Of a stretch of DNA of 64,000 nt, positions 61,121 to 64,000 are shown piece after piece. The position numbers were made by a program, and so were the translations under genes. A model generated the notes under the pieces. The model saw only the letters and a program-made list of their open reading frames with translations, searched no databases and was not told the DNA's origin. Source of the stretch: DASPNM01 sp035626515 (GTDB lineage Bacteria; Bacteroidota; Bacteroidia; Chitinophagales; Chitinophagaceae); the NCBI GenBank assembly GCA_035626515.1, contig DASPNM010000007.1:29707-93706 (forward strand), given 5' to 3'. Position 1 is the first letter of the stretch; each line of letters starts with the position of its first letter.

Positions 61121-62440
61121 ATGGCCATCGTTGACCTTGTAATGCCCAAGATGGGTGAGAGCATAATGGAAGCTACCATTCTCAAATGGCACAAGCAGCC
61201 CGGCGATACCATCCGCCAGGACGAAACTCTGCTCGAGATCGCGACCGACAAGGTGGACAGCGAGGTTCCGAGCACAACCTCGGGCGTTGTAGAAGAGATT
61301 CTGTATAAGGTGAATGATGTGGTGCCGGTAGGAAAAACCATTGCCAAAATCCGGACCAGTTCCGAGGAACGCGTAACCACTCCCCCGCCGCAGACGCAGG
61401 AGCCGCGGCGCCAGGAAAGTGTGAGCGTGGCACAGCCGGCAACTGCAACTAAACCCGCGCCCGTCGTTCAAAGCGCGACCAACGGATCGGGGGGAAGATT
61501 TTATTCTCCGCTGGTGCTGAACATCGCAGCCAGCGAGGGAATCAGTCTTTCCGAACTGGAAAGCATTCCCGGCACCGGCAACGAAGGCCGTGTGACAAAA
61601 AAAGACATTCTCCAGTATTTGAGCCGGCGGAAGTCTTCACCGCAGAGAGAGCGGCGCGAGGACGTAATGGTGGTGCCGCTGGAACGCGTCGAACCGGAAC
61701 CGGAAACCCGCGCCATGTCCGCGTATACAGGCAACGTGGAAGTGATCGAAATGGACCGGATGCGCAAGCTGATCGCTGAGCACATGGTGCGCAGCAAGCA
61801 CACCAGCCCCCACGTCACCAGCTTCACCGAAGCAGACGTGAGTAACATGGTGATGTGGCGCGAAAAAGTGAAAAAAGAATTTGAAAAGCGGGAAGGCACG
61901 CGCATTACGTTCACCCCGCTTTTCATTGAAGCGATCGTGCGGTGCATCAAGCGTTTTCCTCTGGTCAACTGCTCCATAGACGGTGACAAGATCATCATCA
62001 AGAAAGACATTAACATCGGCATGGCGACCGCACTGCCGAACGGCAACCTGATCGTCCCGGTCATTCGCAACGCCGATCAGCTGAATTTGGTCGGCTTGAG
62101 CAAGCAGGTGAACACGCTTGCAGACAACGCCCGAAACGGGAGGCTGCGTCCGGAAGACACGCAGGGCGGTACGTTTACGGTTACGAATGTCGGCACGTTC
62201 GGCAGCCTGATGGGAACGCCGATCATCAACCAGCCGCAGGTGGCAATCCTCGCAGTCGGAGCGATCAAGAAGCGCCCGGTAGTGGTAGAAACGCCGCATG
62301 GCGACAGCATCGCGATTCGACACATGATGTACCTCAGCATGAGCTACGATCACCGCATCGTGGACGGAAGTCTCGGCGCCACCTTTCTCTCGGCGGTAGC
62401 CCGCGAGCTGGAACATTTCGATGCGGAACGGCAATATTGA
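61121..62440 (+). CDS. dihydrolipoamide acyltransferase (E2) of a 2-oxoacid dehydrogenase
   Basis: 439 residues. A single lipoyl domain with Lys44 in ATDKVDSEVPS, a Pro/Ala/Thr-rich linker, an E3-binding domain (YSPLVLNIAASEGISLSELE, about 128-170), and the acyltransferase core ending with SYDHRIVDGS. The wording MPKMGESIMEATI is typical of branched-chain E2 in Bacteroidota, but pyruvate or 2-oxoglutarate specificity cannot be excluded. No E1 subunit gene is adjacent; E3 (lpd) is encoded 14 kb away. Confidence 0.92.
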   Translation: MAIVDLVMPKMGESIMEATILKWHKQPGDTIRQDETLLEIATDKVDSEVPSTTSGVVEEILYKVNDVVPVGKTIAKIRTSSEERVTTPPPQTQEPRRQESVSVAQPATATKPAPVVQSATNGSGGRFYSPLVLNIAASEGISLSELESIPGTGNEGRVTKKDILQYLSRRKSSPQRERREDVMVVPLERVEPEPETRAMSAYTGNVEVIEMDRMRKLIAEHMVRSKHTSPHVTSFTEADVSNMVMWREKVKKEFEKREGTRITFTPLFIEAIVRCIKRFPLVNCSIDGDKIIIKKDINIGMATALPNGNLIVPVIRNADQLNLVGLSKQVNTLADNARNGRLRPEDTQGGTFTVTNVGTFGSLMGTPIINQPQVAILAVGAIKKRPVVVETPHGDSIAIRHMMYLSMSYDHRIVDGSLGATFLSAVARELEHFDAERQY

Positions 62441-62980
62441 TCATTCCGGATTGGACGGGTATCCATACTTCTTTTTTTCAAGCACAAGCCTCTTGCCTCT
62501 TTGTCTTATCAGGTAGAGATTATCGTATTCATAATCGCGCAGATCGCTCAGCTCCTGTTTTTGAGTGAGGCGGTTTACGATCTCGTCTACCGTATTAGAG
62601 TGACCGACAACCAGCACATTTCCCCGCATTCCCAGAATAGCGTCGGCGAGCGAATCGCGTGAGCTATAATATTGAATCTTAACCCCGCTACGCCGACTGA
62701 GCGGCTCCGCGGTTGAAATGGTACGGATTGTGTACGTAGAGAAAATATGCGCAATGTTTTTATTCACCAGTTCGTCCCTGAGAACAAACGCCCTGACCTT
62801 CCCTGCTTCGGAAAGCGGAGGGTCCGTGGCCGTCATCGCGGTCATCATCTTTACCGTGGTGTCTCCGGGCGCTACTTTTTCGGCGTGCCGGACCACATAG
62901 ATCTCGCGGGCGGATCTGCAGGAAAGGAGCAGCAGGCAGAGATAGAAAGGGATTGATCTCACGGACAAACAATTTAACAT
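62441..62980 (-). CDS. histidine phosphatase (phosphoglycerate mutase-like) lipoprotein
   Basis: 179 residues from the ATG at 62980 (a longer frame to 63052 lies under the divergent promoter). A hydrophobic start leads to LLLLSC (Cys21), a plausible lipobox. The catalytic motif is YVVRHAEK, with the second His in LVVGHSNTVDEI. The family removes phosphate from varied substrates; this one would act in the periplasm. The stop lies directly after the E2 stop codon on the other strand. Confidence 0.85.
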   Translation of the reverse strand: MLNCLSVRSIPFYLCLLLLSCRSAREIYVVRHAEKVAPGDTTVKMMTAMTATDPPLSEAGKVRAFVLRDELVNKNIAHIFSTYTIRTISTAEPLSRRSGVKIQYYSSRDSLADAILGMRGNVLVVGHSNTVDEIVNRLTQKQELSDLRDYEYDNLYLIRQRGKRLVLEKKKYGYPSNPE

Positions 62981-62997
62981 TTGTGGATTCAACCAAT

Positions 62998-63027
62998 TTT
63001 GAAAAAACGGGTCTTTTACTAAATTTA
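62998..63027 (+). promoter_or_regulatory. promoter-like TTTG-N18-TAAATTTA
   Basis: TTTG at 62998-63001 and TAAATTTA at 63020-63027 (one mismatch to TAnnTTTG), spacing 18. It would drive the gene at 63078. Confidence 0.45.
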
Positions 63028-63077
63028 AGAAGTTAATCCAAAATCGTTCCATACGGGAGAACCAAAAAGAAGGTACT

Positions 63078-63797
63078 ATGAAAAAACTGTCCGAAACCTG
63101 GTTTGCCGAGGGTTATATCGATTTCGAGCTGAAAAAATACACCCTGCTTGCATACCTGCAGGAGATCAACAAGTATTTCTCGGCCAACAAACTTTATCCG
63201 CAGCTCGCCGACGTGATCTTTCACTACAACAACATTGTCGCATTCCGGGAAAACAAGAAATTCCTGCAGGAACATTTTCCGAAGAAGCTGACCGGCCTGC
63301 AAATCGAAAAGCTCCAGTGTTTGTACGAGCAGCTCATCAGCGATGACGAACTGATGCAAGAGCTGGAGGACATCATTCATTACGCTGCGGCGAAGCTGAA
63401 ATCCACCATTCACAACGGAACGGAGATCTACGAATTCATCGAAGAACATCTGAACATCGCACCCGTAGGACTTGTTCCTCTCGATGTGCAGGAAGGATAT
63501 TTCTTCCTCAGCGCAGGTAACGCGCACAGCACGCGCGTTTACGCTTACCGGCTTTCATTCTTTGAGAAACACGATGAAAAATACCGCAGCATCCGCACCT
63601 CCTTCATTGACAGCTGGCGGGTCAGCATCGCGAATACTTACGAGCACATCAAGGCAGACCTGCTGAAGCAGCACAACCAGCTCCCGAACCCGGCTGTATA
63701 TTCAATCGAAACCGACCTCAGCTATCCCGTTGACGAAACCCTGCTGCCGATCGCGAAGCGCAGCCTCGTTAAATACATTTCGGTACAAGCAGCCTGA
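63078..63797 (+). CDS. conserved-type cytoplasmic protein of unknown function
   Basis: 239 residues, no signal peptide or membrane helix. Mixed helical start MKKLSETWFAEGYIDFELKK, a coiled-coil-prone middle (LQCLYEQLISDDELMQELED), and a C-terminal part with GYFFLSAGNAHSTRVYAYRL. I recognise no enzyme motif. Codon use resembles its neighbours, and a promoter-like sequence lies upstream, so the gene is likely real. The start codon follows an AAGGTAC sequence. Confidence 0.75.
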   Translation: MKKLSETWFAEGYIDFELKKYTLLAYLQEINKYFSANKLYPQLADVIFHYNNIVAFRENKKFLQEHFPKKLTGLQIEKLQCLYEQLISDDELMQELEDIIHYAAAKLKSTIHNGTEIYEFIEEHLNIAPVGLVPLDVQEGYFFLSAGNAHSTRVYAYRLSFFEKHDEKYRSIRTSFIDSWRVSIANTYEHIKADLLKQHNQLPNPAVYSIETDLSYPVDETLLPIAKRSLVKYISVQAA

Positions 63798-63861
63798 GAA
63801 TAGTTTAGGGTTGAGGGTGGAGGGTTAAGATTTTGGAATACGAACGACTCATCCCCCATCA

Positions 63862-64000
63862 CCTCATTACTCATTACTCATTACACATTACTCATCACTC
63901 ATCACTCATTACTCATCACTCATCACTCATTACTCATCACTCATCACTCATCACTCATCACTCATCACTCATCACTCATCACTCATCACTCATCACTCAT
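63862..64000. repeat. 7-nt tandem repeat ACTCAT(C/T), cut by the window end
   Basis: From 63890 the sequence is an unbroken run of ACTCATC or ACTCATT units, the first units arranged as a 21-base C-C-T super-repeat. 63862-63889 holds degenerate copies. The array continues past the window. There are no spacers, so it is not a CRISPR array. Confidence 0.95.

Noticed and set aside
63862..64000. Possible CRISPR array at the window end
   Set aside because: The 7-base units are contiguous with no unique spacers, and there are no cas genes nearby.

Overview
The window looks like chromosome of a Bacteroidota bacterium, most likely of the Chitinophagales/Sphingobacteriales type. The grounds are two secreted proteases with type IX secretion (T9SS) C-terminal domains, an outer-membrane TonB receptor with a carboxypeptidase-regulatory-like domain, Bacteroidota-specific families (DUF4295, DUF3667, DUF6526, HU-CCDC81-like), almost no Shine-Dalgarno sites, and many exact copies of the Bacteroidota -7 promoter box TAnnTTTG directly in front of start codons. 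No rRNA, tRNA, prophage, insertion sequence or CRISPR array was recognised. Coding density is high and the genes are mostly housekeeping.

Layout. 1-8.4 kb: 3' end of aat, an esterase, an orphan receiver protein, valS, a very large HEXXH/propeller/barrel envelope protein, msrC, an acylphosphatase and a small membrane protein. 8.4-11.5 kb: a regulatory region with repeated ACTACGCA boxes, then a lipoprotein, a 7-TM protein, a histidine kinase and a LuxR-type response regulator. 11.7-16 kb (minus strand): a tight operon kdsA / transaldolase-CBS fusion / kdsC-like / kdsB / threonine dehydrogenase. 16-21.5 kb: lolA, ftsK, a DUF423 gene, shikimate kinase and a glutaryl-CoA-dehydrogenase-like gene. 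22.3-26.3 kb: RidA-type 2-aminomuconate deaminase, kynureninase, kynurenine monooxygenase and pyrF. 26.5-30.2 kb: a sterol-desaturase-family oxygenase, and a dehydrogenase/DapA-family pair that fits hydroxyproline catabolism.

30.3-43 kb: a secreted subtilase with T9SS domain, ppk1, a DUF3667 protein, three very small genes, rimO, a methyltransferase and a TonB receptor. 43-46 kb: the ribosomal group rpmB-rpmG-DUF4295-ftsY, and an M48-like protease with an unusually structured leader. 46-56 kb: lpd, a secreted M43 protease, a glutaminyl cyclase, and an envelope operon encoding a TPR protein, a beta-barrel, an HU-CCDC81-like membrane protein and a methyltransferase. 56-64 kb: a YbgC-like thioesterase, an M50 protease, a DUF6526 protein, dacB and cinA (divergent), a 2-oxoacid dehydrogenase E2, a histidine phosphatase and a conserved protein of unknown function. 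The window closes inside a 7-nt tandem repeat.

The most interesting item is the 3-deoxy-octulosonate (KDO) operon. A fructose-6-phosphate-aldolase/transaldolase domain is fused to a CBS pair of the type normally found on arabinose-5-phosphate isomerase (KdsD). No KdsD isomerase domain is encoded in the window, and the neighbouring KdsA and KdsC depart from their family motifs. This suggests an alternative way of making or sensing the sugar phosphate that enters ulosonic acid synthesis.
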